A DNA stretch of 64,000 nt from JASHVB01 sp963780805. GTDB lineage: Bacteria > Pseudomonadota > Alphaproteobacteria > Acetobacterales > Acetobacteraceae. The DNA lies in the NCBI GenBank assembly GCA_963780805.1, contig CAWADP010000006.1, positions 434,001 to 498,000 on the forward strand, in the 5' to 3' direction. This document shows positions 41,798 through 50,321 of the stretch, piece after piece. The notes beneath the pieces were generated by a model. That model ran no database searches and was not told where the DNA came from. It saw nothing but the letters and a program-made list of their open reading frames with translations. Every line of letters begins with the position of its first letter. Within the stretch, counting starts at the first letter, position 1. The translations under genes were made by a program, and so were the position numbers.

Positions 41798-41849
41798 TGG
41801 CACCGGCCAGCGCCTTGGCAGAAGACCGGCCAGCGCCGTGGCAGAAGAC
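41798..41849. repeat. 25-bp tandem duplication
   Basis: CACCGGCCAGCGCCTTGGCA continuing GAAGA is followed directly by a second copy with one base changed, 40 bp before the glycosyltransferase start. Confidence 0.65.
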
Positions 41850-41889
41850 AAGTCGATCGCGGTTAATCCTTCCTCAACCTCCCGCCGCT

Positions 41890-42873
41890 ATGCCCTCCGG
41901 CATGGAGCTGACGGTCTGCATCTGCACCCATAACCGCCCGCATTATGTGCGCGACTGCCTGGCCGGTCTGGCGCGCCAGACAGCCTCCGCAGACAGCTTC
42001 GCGATTCATGTGGTGGACAGCGGCTCGACCGGCGACGTTCCGGCGGAACTCGCCCGGCTCGCCACCGCGGCGGGCGCGGATCTGCTGCGGGTCAACCAGC
42101 CCGGCGTCTCCCTGGCGCGCAATGCCGGTGCCTGGGCCTGCCACACCCCCTATATCGCCTACATCGACGACGATGCGATCCCGGCGCCCGATTGGGTCGC
42201 CTGCATCCTCGCTGCGCTCGCCGAGACGATGCCGCCCCCCGCGGTGCTCGGCGGACGGGCGCTGCCGTTATGGGAAGCACCGCTGCCATCCTGGTGGCCC
42301 AAAAGCTTGCGCGGTGTGCTCTCGATCATCGAGGCCGAGGGCCGGGCCGAATACGGCGACCCGAGCCTGCCCGCCGATCTTGCGCCTTACACCGTCAACA
42401 TGGTGGTGAACGTGCTGTCCCTGCTGGCGGCCGGCGGTTTCGCGACCTCCGCCGGGCGGTTCGGTGGCGCATTGCTGTCCGACGAGGACGTCCAGCTTGC
42501 CTGGCGGCTGCGGCAGGCCGGGCAGCCGATCCGCTACGATTCCCGCATCGTGGTGCACCACCAGATCCAGGCGTCGCGCCTCACCCCGGACTGGCTGCTG
42601 TCGCGGCTCTATTGGCAGGGTGCCTCCGCCGTGCTGACCCGCAGGCTGCTGCGGCGCCCGGCGGAGGTCTGGCGCGAACTCCCTCGGCGTTTCGCGGTGG
42701 CCTTGCTCTGCGCACCGGCAGCACTGCTGCCGCGCCGCTCCACCCGGCTGATCGCCGCGCGTTGGCGGTTCGCCTATGCGCTTGGCTTCATCCGGGCGGC
42801 GTTCGGCTGGCATGCCGCCGTCTCGGCGCGGCAAACCGCGGTGCCGCCGGTCACCGCCACCGCCGACGCGTGA
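41890..42873 (+). CDS. Glycosyltransferase family 2
   Basis: A 327-residue GT-A glycosyltransferase. The N-terminus MELTVCICTHNRPHYVRDCL binds the nucleotide sugar, and IAYIDDDAIPAPDWVACILA carries the DxD motif that binds the metal (about residue 95). SDEDVQLAWRLRQAGQPIRY is the acceptor-binding ED region. A hydrophobic C-terminal part (RFAVALLCAPAALLPRR) may touch the membrane. The family makes surface polysaccharides or glycolipids. Start at 41890 (MPSGMELT); 41902 is also possible. No other polysaccharide genes are nearby. Confidence 0.87.
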   Translation: MPSGMELTVCICTHNRPHYVRDCLAGLARQTASADSFAIHVVDSGSTGDVPAELARLATAAGADLLRVNQPGVSLARNAGAWACHTPYIAYIDDDAIPAPDWVACILAALAETMPPPAVLGGRALPLWEAPLPSWWPKSLRGVLSIIEAEGRAEYGDPSLPADLAPYTVNMVVNVLSLLAAGGFATSAGRFGGALLSDEDVQLAWRLRQAGQPIRYDSRIVVHHQIQASRLTPDWLLSRLYWQGASAVLTRRLLRRPAEVWRELPRRFAVALLCAPAALLPRRSTRLIAARWRFAYALGFIRAAFGWHAAVSARQTAVPPVTATADA

Positions 42874-42906
42874 GCGCCACCCCACACGCACCTGCCGCAT
42901 GCGCGG

Positions 42907-43060
42907 CTGCCCATTCCAGACTGCGCATTCCAGGCTGCCCATTCCAGACTGCCCATCCCAGGCTGCCCATCCCAGGCTGCCCATCCCAGGCTGCCCATCC
43001 CAGGCTGCCCATTCCAGGCTGCCCATTCCAGGCTGCCCATTCCAGGCCGCCCATTCCAGA
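42907..43060. repeat. 14-bp tandem repeat, 11 copies
   Basis: Eleven head-to-tail units of CTGCCCAT(T/C)CCAG(G/A). Units 4 to 7 carry CCC at the variable site and 8 to 10 carry TCC; the first three and the last are slightly changed, and a worn twelfth unit follows. There are no spacers, so it is not a CRISPR array. It fills most of the 295-bp gap upstream of a methyltransferase gene. Confidence 0.93.
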
Positions 43061-43168
43061 CAACCCATGGGCGGCTACCCGCCCGCAACTCCCCATGTCG
43101 GACCGCATTGCATCGGACCGGCCGCGTCCCGATAGTGGCCGTCGCATCGCATCGGACACAGAAGAGCC

Positions 43169-44716
43169 ATGCCAGGCTGGGACGACGGCTACGTCACCGA
43201 CGTGACCTACACTACCAATTTCTATCGCGAGATCACCCCGATCTGGCTGGCCACGACCTGCCTGCTGCTCGGCCAGCGCTCGCCTGACCTGACGCGGCCG
43301 TTCCGTTACGCCGACCTCGGCTGCGGTCACGGCTTCACCGCACTGGTCGTCGCCGCCGCTCATCCGCAGGCCGAGGTCTGGGGTTTCGACTTCAACCCCG
43401 CGCATGTCGAGTGGGCCTCGCGACTGGCGGAAGCCGCCGGCCTGGCCAACGCACATTTCGTCGAGACCTCCTTCGCGGACCTTGCGGCCCGGGCGGAAGC
43501 CACGCTGCCGCCCTTCGATTTCATGGTCGCACACGGCGTCGTGAGCTGGATCTCGGCAGAGAACCGCCGCCTGATGCTGGACGTCATCCGCCAGCGCCTG
43601 CGCCCGGGCGGCCTGGCCTATGTCAGCTACAACGTCACCACCGGCTGGTCCGCCGTATTGCCGCTACGCCAACTGATGTGGATGCTGGCCGACGCGAACC
43701 CCGCGCGCACCGATCTCGCCGCCGCCGGCACGCTGGACTTCATCGACCGCATGCGCCAGGCCGGCGCGCTGTTCTTTCAGGGCAACCCGCGGGTCGACTC
43801 CCGGCTGGAGGACATCCGCCGCCAGGATCCACGCTACATCGCCCACGAATACCTCAACCGCGATTGGCATCCGTTGATGTTCGCCGAAATGGCCGAGGCG
43901 ATGCAGGAAACGCGCTGCCACTTCATCGGCAGCGCCACGCTGAACGAGAACGTGGATGCGCTGGCCGCGCCCGAGGCGATGCTGCCATTGCTCGGCGAGG
44001 CCGGCGACCAGGTGCTGCGCGAGACCCTGCGCGATTTTGCCGCGGCGCAGTCGTTCCGCAGAGATATCTACCGCCGCGGCCTGGCGCCGCTGGCGGCGTC
44101 GGAGCAAGTGCCGTTACTCGACGAACTGGGCATCGCCCCGCTGGGACAGTCGGTGCCTGAACCGATCAACTTCACCACCTCCATCGGCATCGTGACCGGG
44201 CGCACCGAGATCTATCGGCCGTTGTTCGACATGCTGGCCACCGGCGCCGTGTCATTGCGGCAGCTTCGCGCGGCGCCACCTTATGCCGGGCGCCCGTTAG
44301 GCGACCTGCTGCAAGCCATCACCCTGATGATCGCCGGCGGCTACGCGCATCCGGTATTGCCGGGCGGCATGACGGGTCCGGCGCGGGAGGCAGCGCAGCG
44401 ATTGAACAGGGTCGTGGCGATGGAAAACTGCCACGGGGCGGAACTGCCGCGGCTGATCGCGCCGCTGCTCGGCTCCGCGTTCCAGGTGGACCTGCTGGAG
44501 ACGGTGATGGTCGGCGATCTGCTCTCCGGACTGCCGCCCGACTGGCCGAACCTGACGCAGTCGCTGCTGTCCGGACTGGAACGCAGCGGCCGCAACATGC
44601 AGCGTGACGGCAAGCTGGTCACCGATCCTGCCGAGATCCGCACCATGGCGGTGGAGATCGTGGAGCGCTTCCTGGATCGCCGCATCCCGACGCTGCGCAT
44701 TTTGGGGATACTGTAG
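43169..44716 (+). CDS. SAM-dependent methyltransferase with methyltransferase-regulatory domain
   Basis: A 515-residue protein. The N-terminal class I methyltransferase has SAM motif I YADLGCGHGFTALVVAA (about residues 48-64), VWGFDFNPAHVEWASR and FDFMVAHGVVSWISAENRRL. The C-terminal half (from about residue 225: HEYLNRDWHPLMFAEMAEAM) matches the regulatory domain found in a group of large bacterial methyltransferases. The end is ERFLDRRIPTLRILGIL. The target is unknown; nearby polysaccharide or lipid roles are speculation. The start follows AGAAGAGCC. A 14-bp repeat array lies 108 bp upstream. Confidence 0.85.
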   Translation: MPGWDDGYVTDVTYTTNFYREITPIWLATTCLLLGQRSPDLTRPFRYADLGCGHGFTALVVAAAHPQAEVWGFDFNPAHVEWASRLAEAAGLANAHFVETSFADLAARAEATLPPFDFMVAHGVVSWISAENRRLMLDVIRQRLRPGGLAYVSYNVTTGWSAVLPLRQLMWMLADANPARTDLAAAGTLDFIDRMRQAGALFFQGNPRVDSRLEDIRRQDPRYIAHEYLNRDWHPLMFAEMAEAMQETRCHFIGSATLNENVDALAAPEAMLPLLGEAGDQVLRETLRDFAAAQSFRRDIYRRGLAPLAASEQVPLLDELGIAPLGQSVPEPINFTTSIGIVTGRTEIYRPLFDMLATGAVSLRQLRAAPPYAGRPLGDLLQAITLMIAGGYAHPVLPGGMTGPAREAAQRLNRVVAMENCHGAELPRLIAPLLGSAFQVDLLETVMVGDLLSGLPPDWPNLTQSLLSGLERSGRNMQRDGKLVTDPAEIRTMAVEIVERFLDRRIPTLRILGIL

Positions 44717-44924
44717 TGCCGCTGTGCTGTGAGAGGTGGCCGGCGCGGGAAGGGCACGCTTGACTCACTGTTCTCCGACTACGTGATGAACCGTCAGCGG
44801 GACGCACATGAGACCGCCGCAGGCGGCGCGCGCCGCGACAGCCGTGCGGATGCCGCGCAGCCGGCGATTGAATTATTCTAAGAGCAATTGCCCCCCGACT
44901 GGAATGGCGTGTGCGGCTCAGAAG

Positions 44925-45075
44925 AACAGAAAACCGGCATAAGGCCTCCTGCCCCTCTAAAACGCGGTGGATGGTCGCTGGGTGCTCGTTGAAGGTCCTG
45001 ACAACGGCGCTGATCGATTTCCCGTCTCGGACGGGTTCCCTGGCCAGTTCAGCGTCAAATTGTGTCGCACAAGCA
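44925..45075 (-). pseudogene. Serine-recombinase (resolvase/invertase) C-terminal remnant
   Basis: On the minus strand an open stretch reads QFDAELAREPVRDGKSISAV then VRTFNEHPATIHRVLEG. This fits the C-terminal helix-turn-helix of resolvases and invertases (GxSISAVARTFxVHxATIxR). The catalytic Ser domain is absent upstream, where frames are broken. It marks the left edge of the accessory region. Confidence 0.4.
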
Positions 45076-45232
45076 GCCGCGCCAGAAGCGGACGCCAGCG
45101 CCGCGCGTCCGAAAAATGGCGCTCTGGCGACAGATGGGCAAAGCGCGCCGCGACGAGACGAACCGGCCGGCCGAATGATGCTGAATCTGCATAGTGCGGT
45201 AATCCCGGTGGGCCTACGCGGGAGGAGAACCG

Positions 45233-45601
45233 ATGGGGTTCAACGCAAAAAAGTGCCGCCCTCCAGTTCGCCTTCCATTTTGCGGCGTAATCCCGAGCAG
45301 GCTCACTTTATCTGGTTGGCATGGACATAGGCACCAATTTCAAGAGGAGCGTTCGGTGGCAGTTGGGACACCGCGCCACCGCAGGTCGGTCGGGCGTGTA
45401 GCCAGAAAGCGGGACCCTGAGGCGTTTACCGCAGCTGACAGCTTTCACTATTTCGTGACCGAACTTGAGCTGATCGTGGCATCGGGGAGGATCGTATGGA
45501 CGGTAGCGTCCGTAACCGCAGCACGGCGCCGGCTGATTGAACTCATAGCCACGCTAGGCCAAATCGCAGCACAGTCAAAGGAAAACGGATCATCATCGTA
45601 G
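45233..45601 (+). CDS. Possible small protein, unrecognised
   Basis: A 122-residue frame preceded by a strong ribosome-binding site (GGGAGGAGAACCG before the ATG). The first half is basic and unconvincing; the second half (AADSFHYFVTELELIVASGR, VTAARRRLIELIATLGQIAA) could form helices. No family recognised. It is one of few candidates in the 1.08-kb stretch between the methyltransferase and the AraC-type gene; apart from it and the resolvase remnant I see no gene there. Confidence 0.35.
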   Translation: MGFNAKKCRPPVRLPFCGVIPSRLTLSGWHGHRHQFQEERSVAVGTPRHRRSVGRVARKRDPEAFTAADSFHYFVTELELIVASGRIVWTVASVTAARRRLIELIATLGQIAAQSKENGSSS

Positions 45602-45798
45602 AGACTTAACGCGTGCTTTTGTGTCCAGGCTCGCAGATGGAGCGTATGTGCCAGGCGGCTCTGGCGTCGTCTCCAGCCGGTTCAGGATAAGCGACCTGAC
45701 CCTTCACCTAGTGTCTTGAGCCGCCTTTGGCTGCGTGACGGTTTTGAGACAAGGCGGTTCCGGTTGATGCTCGACTGGTTGCTTCGCGACACTGTGGC

Positions 45799-46830
45799 GT
45801 GCATGGTGCACGGAATCGGGGGTGGACAACATTGTACTTCGAGCATGTAAGTCCTTTCGGCAGCGGCAGCCACTTTCACGATCCCGAGCAATACCACCTG
45901 GCGATACGGGGCGGAGATAGCCTGCTGACGATCCTGGCGGCTGGACATTTTTGTGCCGACCTGATGACCATCAAGGTCGGGCGACTTACCTTGCAGCGCG
46001 GCCGCGAAAACTTGGCTCGACTGTCAACCACCAGCATGCCTCCAAACATCGTCGGGATCCTCGGCTGGCCCGGTGATGGCCCGTTTCCGATCGTGCGAGG
46101 TGTGCAGATCCGGCGCGGAGAATGGATGTGTCTCAGCCTCGGGATGCAATCACATCATCGGACATTCGCGCCCGTCGAGTATGTATCGCTAACTCTGGAC
46201 GCAGACGATCTGGCCCAAGCCGCGATTGATATGATCGGGGCTCCGGTAGCTGTCCCGGTTGGTAAAGTGTTGCGGGTACCTGAACAACTTGGCGCATGGC
46301 TATTTTCAGTGATCGAGGCTGCGACTCGCGCGGTCGCAACAACAGATGGCATATTCGGGTCGCCTTTGGCCGCCGATGCGCTGGAGCAGGCGCTGCTGCG
46401 ACCGATGATCATGAGCCTCACACACGGTGAGGCAATCAAGAGCGATATCCCGCGTGGCCGGCGCATCGCTGTTGTGAAGCGGTTCGAGGAAGCCGTGGAG
46501 GCTAATCTGGAGGACCCGCCGACGATCCCGGATCTCTGCCGGAGCATCGGCGTGTCCGAACGGGCGCTGCGCATTCTCTGCCAGGAGCAACTGGGTATCT
46601 CGCCGCTGCGTTTCGTGACTTTGCGACGGTTACATTTGGCGCGGCGGGCGTTGCTCCAATCCGACCACCACTCTGCCTCGGTAACCCAGATTGCAATGGA
46701 TCATGGATTCTGGGAGTTTGGACGATTCGCCGTAACTTACAAAGCACTGTTTGGGGAATCGCCGTCGGCCACGCTCCGCCGGTCGCCTGCCGATTGGAGG
46801 GCGGAGATGCGTTCCGCGTCTTGGGCTTAG
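45799..46830 (+). CDS. AraC-family transcriptional regulator
   Basis: A 343-residue protein. The N-terminal about 230 residues look like a sensor of the cupin/AraC-binding type (SHFHDPEQYHLAIRGGDSLL, GDGPFPIVRGVQIRRGEWMC). The C-terminal 100 have two helix-turn-helix units: TIPDLCRSIGVSERALRILC and SVTQIAMDHGFWEFGRFAVT, followed by YKALFGESPSATLR. Start is a GTG at 45799 and is uncertain; the ligand domain begins soon after. It precedes a membrane-protein gene by 75 bp and may control it or the pqi operon downstream. Confidence 0.85.
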   Translation: MHGARNRGWTTLYFEHVSPFGSGSHFHDPEQYHLAIRGGDSLLTILAAGHFCADLMTIKVGRLTLQRGRENLARLSTTSMPPNIVGILGWPGDGPFPIVRGVQIRRGEWMCLSLGMQSHHRTFAPVEYVSLTLDADDLAQAAIDMIGAPVAVPVGKVLRVPEQLGAWLFSVIEAATRAVATTDGIFGSPLAADALEQALLRPMIMSLTHGEAIKSDIPRGRRIAVVKRFEEAVEANLEDPPTIPDLCRSIGVSERALRILCQEQLGISPLRFVTLRRLHLARRALLQSDHHSASVTQIAMDHGFWEFGRFAVTYKALFGESPSATLRRSPADWRAEMRSASWA

Positions 46831-46905
46831 CCGAAATTGCATAGTCCATCGACGGCGTGCGACCTATGGTCGGTGCACGGGAGGGGAGACAAAAGGGGTG
46901 CAATC

Positions 46906-47493
46906 ATGGCCAGCAAGACACCATTGGCAACCACAGCGGCGCACAAAGTGGTGCATGAGCTGCGTCAATATGCTCTGATATCCGCATATCTCTACGTCTG
47001 CTTCGGTGCGCTGCTGTTCTACAAGATGGCGATACTGAGAGGCCAGGGCATAAGCTACACCCCATACGGGATCGCGATTATAAAAGCGCTAATCCTGGGA
47101 AAATTCATTCTTGTTGGAGAAGCAGTTGGAATCGGCGATCGATATGAGAAACGCAGACCTATCCACGCAATTGCCCACAAGGCATTGCTGTTTCTGGTCA
47201 TGCTTTTTGTTCTGTCCGCCATCGAGGAGGTGATTGGCGGGATCATTCATGGTCGGACCGTCGCTGCCTCGCTAGCCGGGTTTTTGGGTGGTTCACTTTT
47301 GCAAGTCATCGCGACGTGCATCATTATGCTGCTCATCCTCATTCCGTATCTGGCATTCAAAGAGGTCAGCAACGCTCTGGGTGAAGGCAGGCTTCAGCAG
47401 CTTCTGTTTGAACCGCGTGTCGGGAATCGGGGCGGCAGCCGGAAGCACCCGGAGAAGGATGCTTCGCTGCCGGGCGGCGGCCTGGCCTCCTAG
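46906..47493 (+). CDS. Integral membrane protein, unknown function
   Basis: A 195-residue protein with four likely membrane spans: YALISAYLYVCFGALLFYKM, IAIIKALILGKFILVGEAVG, ALLFLVMLFVLSAIEEVIGG and GGSLLQVIATCIIMLLILIP. A basic C-terminal tail follows (VGNRGGSRKHPEKDAS). The start at 46906 follows AAAAGGGG. I recall similar small hypothetical proteins in alphaproteobacteria but no function. Codon use is less GC-biased than in the flanking core genes, consistent with acquired DNA. Confidence 0.7.
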   Translation: MASKTPLATTAAHKVVHELRQYALISAYLYVCFGALLFYKMAILRGQGISYTPYGIAIIKALILGKFILVGEAVGIGDRYEKRRPIHAIAHKALLFLVMLFVLSAIEEVIGGIIHGRTVAASLAGFLGGSLLQVIATCIIMLLILIPYLAFKEVSNALGEGRLQQLLFEPRVGNRGGSRKHPEKDASLPGGGLAS

Positions 47494-48036
47494 CAACCTC
47501 TTGGACTGAGCAAGTTTGCGGCAGAATGAGTCGCATAGGGGCAGAAAATGGGTCATCGCATTTCTTGTCGAGGGCGGGGCGCGTACAAAATGAAAAACCA
47601 TGCTAGAGGCGAGTCCGCGTGCAAGGCTCCGACAATGCTGTGCAGCAAGAGCTTCGACCGGGATGATCACCGCCCAGTTCCACGCCGCATGCGTCGGCTT
47701 TTGCCGGGAGAGGCTGCCACTGTTCGCCTGACCGGCGAACGACGCCTCCTGTGCAATTGCCGCCGCGAAGGTTGGCGTCGGATTGCCGGGAACGTTAGGG
47801 TGTGGCAGTGTGGCTGAACTGGCCAGTGCTCATCGTGATGTCGGTTGAACTGCCGCTGCTATCGCAACCAGGTCAAGGGTCGCGCCGGTCATGGTGCACG
47901 GCAAAAATTTGCGTCCGCCGAACTTTGCGGGTCGTAACCCGGTTTCGTCCTGCTACCGACAGGCACACCCGGCCGCCTCGCTTGGGAATCACTGGATCGA
48001 TGGCAATGCCACAGCCGTTTGGAATGAGGTAGTGCC
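47494..48036. other. Gap of 543 bp with nothing recognised
   Basis: No frame has a recognisable domain. A short plus-strand stretch MITAQFHAACVGFCRERLPL followed by ANDASCAIAAAKVGVGLPGT (about 47660-47800) might be a worn gene piece, but this is weak. The end of the gap holds GGAATGAGGTAGTGCC, the likely ribosome-binding region of pqiB. Confidence 0.4.
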
Positions 48037-49731
48037 TTGAGCGAAGTCGCACCGCCAACGAATACCGCGCACGCGTCAGTACCACGTTCCCGGCGCTTTT
48101 CGCCAATGTGGCTGATTCCACTGGTGGCCGTCGCGATCGGCGGTTGGCTGGCGTGGAACACGTTGTCAAAAAGGGGCCCGACGATCACGCTGTCCTTCGA
48201 CAACGCCGAAGGGTTGCAGGCGGGCCAGTCGCAGCTCAAGTTCAAGGACATTGTGTTTGGGACGGTAAAGAGTATCGAGCTGACCCCCGATCATGCGCGC
48301 GCCTTGGTGACCATCGAAACCACGCGACAAGCTGAGCCACTACTCTCCAGCACAACGATTTTCTGGGTCGTCAAGCCCCGATTGTTCGCGGGCAACCTCG
48401 AGGGGCTAAGTACGCTGGCCTCCGGATCCTATATTGGCATGCTTCCCGGCCAGACTCAGGGCAAGGAGCAGCGGGAGTTCGTCGGGCGCGAGGAACCGCC
48501 GGTTTTGGAGGTCAATGTTCCGGGACATACGTTTGAGCTGAAGGCAAACCATCTGGGTTCGATTTCGCTCGGGTCGCCGATATTCTTCCGCGATCTTGAC
48601 GTGGGGACGGTCCTCGGCTGGGACATCGGCGATATGGTAGATAGCGTGACAATTCACGCCTTCGTCCGGGCGCCCTATGATAACTATGTGCATGATGAAA
48701 CCCGCTTCTGGAACGCTTCCGGCTTCGCACTGAAACTCGGCGCCACCGGGGTCGAAGTACAACTTAAGTCGCTGCGTGCGCTCCTTCTGGGTGGCATTGC
48801 GTTCGATACGCCGACTGCAGATGCCCACTCCAAGATGAGCGCCGAAGATCATGTCTTCCCACTGTTCGCAAGCCAGGATGCGGCAACCGCTGCCTCCTAC
48901 ACGCGAAGCATCCCGTTGGTATCGTACTTCTCCGGTTCTGTCCGCGGACTTGGACCAGGCTCCGAGGTCACCATGCACGGTCTGATGATCGGTCATGTCA
49001 CCAATGTGGGACTTACCTACGATCCGGACAAACAAGCGGTCGAAGCGCCGGTCGAGTATGTGGTTCAGCCCGAACGGATTATCGGTCTGGGTAAGCAGGT
49101 GTTCAAGACATCGGCAGATGCAGTCGATGCAGTGATCGAGAAGGGACTTAGGGCGACCTTGCAGAGTTCCAACCTTATCACCGGACAACAATCGGTGGCG
49201 CTCGACTTCGAGCAGAATGCACCGCCGGCGAGCATGAGAATGGAAGGCAAGAGTTTCGTGCTGCCCACGACCGAGGGAGGCGGGTTGTCCGGGCTCCAGA
49301 CATCCGCGACCGATTTGCTCGCAAAGGTGAACACCATTCCATTCGACCAGATCGGCAAAAACCTCAACGGCATCCTGCTGGCTGCGAACAATGTCGCAAA
49401 TGGCGAGCAAACCCAGCAGACACTGCAAGAGCTTTCCGGGATTGTCGCCAAGGTCAAGGACATGGCTGACCATTTGGATAGCGGTGCCAGCCCGGCGCTT
49501 CGGCAGTTGCCGGAAATAGTCAGCGGACTGCAGAAGACGATAGCCAACACCAATCTGCTGGTGCAGTCGGTCGGTAACGGCTACGGCGATAACACCAAGT
49601 TCAATCGCGACCTGGAACGGCTGCTGCTGCAGGCTAATGACGCGCTAAGCTCCATTCGTGCGCTGGCCGACATGCTCTCGCGTGACCCGCAGGCGCTGAT
49701 CAAGGGGCGAGCCACGGCGGGCACACAATGA
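48037..49731 (+). CDS. pqiB: PqiB-type MCE (MlaD) domain lipid-transport protein
   Basis: A 564-residue periplasmic protein with one N-terminal anchor (FSPMWLIPLVAVAIGGWLAW) and three MCE domains: GPTITLSFDNAEGLQAGQSQ, LGSISLGSPIFFRDLDVGTV and GSVRGLGPGSEVTMHGLMIG. A C-terminal helical part (about residues 430-550) should form the needle-like tube that spans the periplasm. PqiB moves phospholipids between inner and outer membranes together with PqiA and PqiC. TTG at 48037 is the start, with GAGG upstream. It overlaps pqiC by four bases (ATGA). Confidence 0.92.
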   Translation: MSEVAPPTNTAHASVPRSRRFSPMWLIPLVAVAIGGWLAWNTLSKRGPTITLSFDNAEGLQAGQSQLKFKDIVFGTVKSIELTPDHARALVTIETTRQAEPLLSSTTIFWVVKPRLFAGNLEGLSTLASGSYIGMLPGQTQGKEQREFVGREEPPVLEVNVPGHTFELKANHLGSISLGSPIFFRDLDVGTVLGWDIGDMVDSVTIHAFVRAPYDNYVHDETRFWNASGFALKLGATGVEVQLKSLRALLLGGIAFDTPTADAHSKMSAEDHVFPLFASQDAATAASYTRSIPLVSYFSGSVRGLGPGSEVTMHGLMIGHVTNVGLTYDPDKQAVEAPVEYVVQPERIIGLGKQVFKTSADAVDAVIEKGLRATLQSSNLITGQQSVALDFEQNAPPASMRMEGKSFVLPTTEGGGLSGLQTSATDLLAKVNTIPFDQIGKNLNGILLAANNVANGEQTQQTLQELSGIVAKVKDMADHLDSGASPALRQLPEIVSGLQKTIANTNLLVQSVGNGYGDNTKFNRDLERLLLQANDALSSIRALADMLSRDPQALIKGRATAGTQ

Positions 49732-50321
49732 CCGGAGCACGACGCCGTCGGATCACTGCGGTGCTTGTTGCCTCGCTGGCAACGTTGGTGGCGTGCTCTG
49801 CGCCAAGCCCGAAGCTGTACACGATCGCACCCGTGGATGGTGCGGCCCGAACCGGCGGGCCAAAGGTCATTCTGTTGCAGCAGATCGGACTTGCACGCTA
49901 CCTGGAACGATCTCAGATTGTCCGCTCATCCGAGAATTATCGGCTGGACGTGATGCAGAACGACTGGTGGGGTGAGCCGCTTGGCGCGATGCTGAGCCGC
50001 GTGCTGATCGAAGAAGTGAGCCAGCGCCTGCCGCAGAGTGCCGTGCTTGCCGAGAACGGCGCGGTGTCGTCGCCGGCGGACGCCACGATCGGGGTGAACA
50101 TCCTACGGCTTGACCAGGACGCTTCTGGCGCCGTGGTGCTGCAGGCCGAGGCAGCGGTGAGCTTCAAAGGACGGCCGACGCCCGTCCTCCGACGTTTCCG
50201 GCTGACGGCGGTGCCGCAGGGGCCGGACATGCAATACGAGGTCGCAGCGATCAGCGTCGTGGTCGGCCAGTTGGCCGACGAACTCGTGCCCATGTTGCTT
50301 GCTGGTCCCGCCGGCCGATGA
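49728..50321 (+). CDS. pqiC: PqiC-type outer-membrane lipoprotein
   Basis: A 197-residue lipoprotein of the ABC-type transport auxiliary (DUF330) family. The signal peptide ends in a lipobox (ASLATLVACSAPS; Cys about 23), followed by KLYTIAPVDGA and the family core VILLQQIGLARYLERSQIV, DWWGEPLGAMLSRVLIEEVS. It should sit on the inner face of the outer membrane as the docking ring for PqiB. The gene overlaps pqiB and pqiA at ATGA junctions, so the three are translated together. Confidence 0.9.
   Translation: MTGARRRRITAVLVASLATLVACSAPSPKLYTIAPVDGAARTGGPKVILLQQIGLARYLERSQIVRSSENYRLDVMQNDWWGEPLGAMLSRVLIEEVSQRLPQSAVLAENGAVSSPADATIGVNILRLDQDASGAVVLQAEAAVSFKGRPTPVLRRFRLTAVPQGPDMQYEVAAISVVVGQLADELVPMLLAGPAGR

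Noticed and set aside
42907..43060. Possible CRISPR array
   Set aside because: The 14-bp units abut with no spacers and there are no cas genes; it is a simple tandem repeat.
42851..43534. A repeat protein with a 14-residue period encoded through the tandem array
   Set aside because: The frames are open only because 14 bp times three keeps phase; no start, no ribosome-binding site, and one end is antisense to the methyltransferase.
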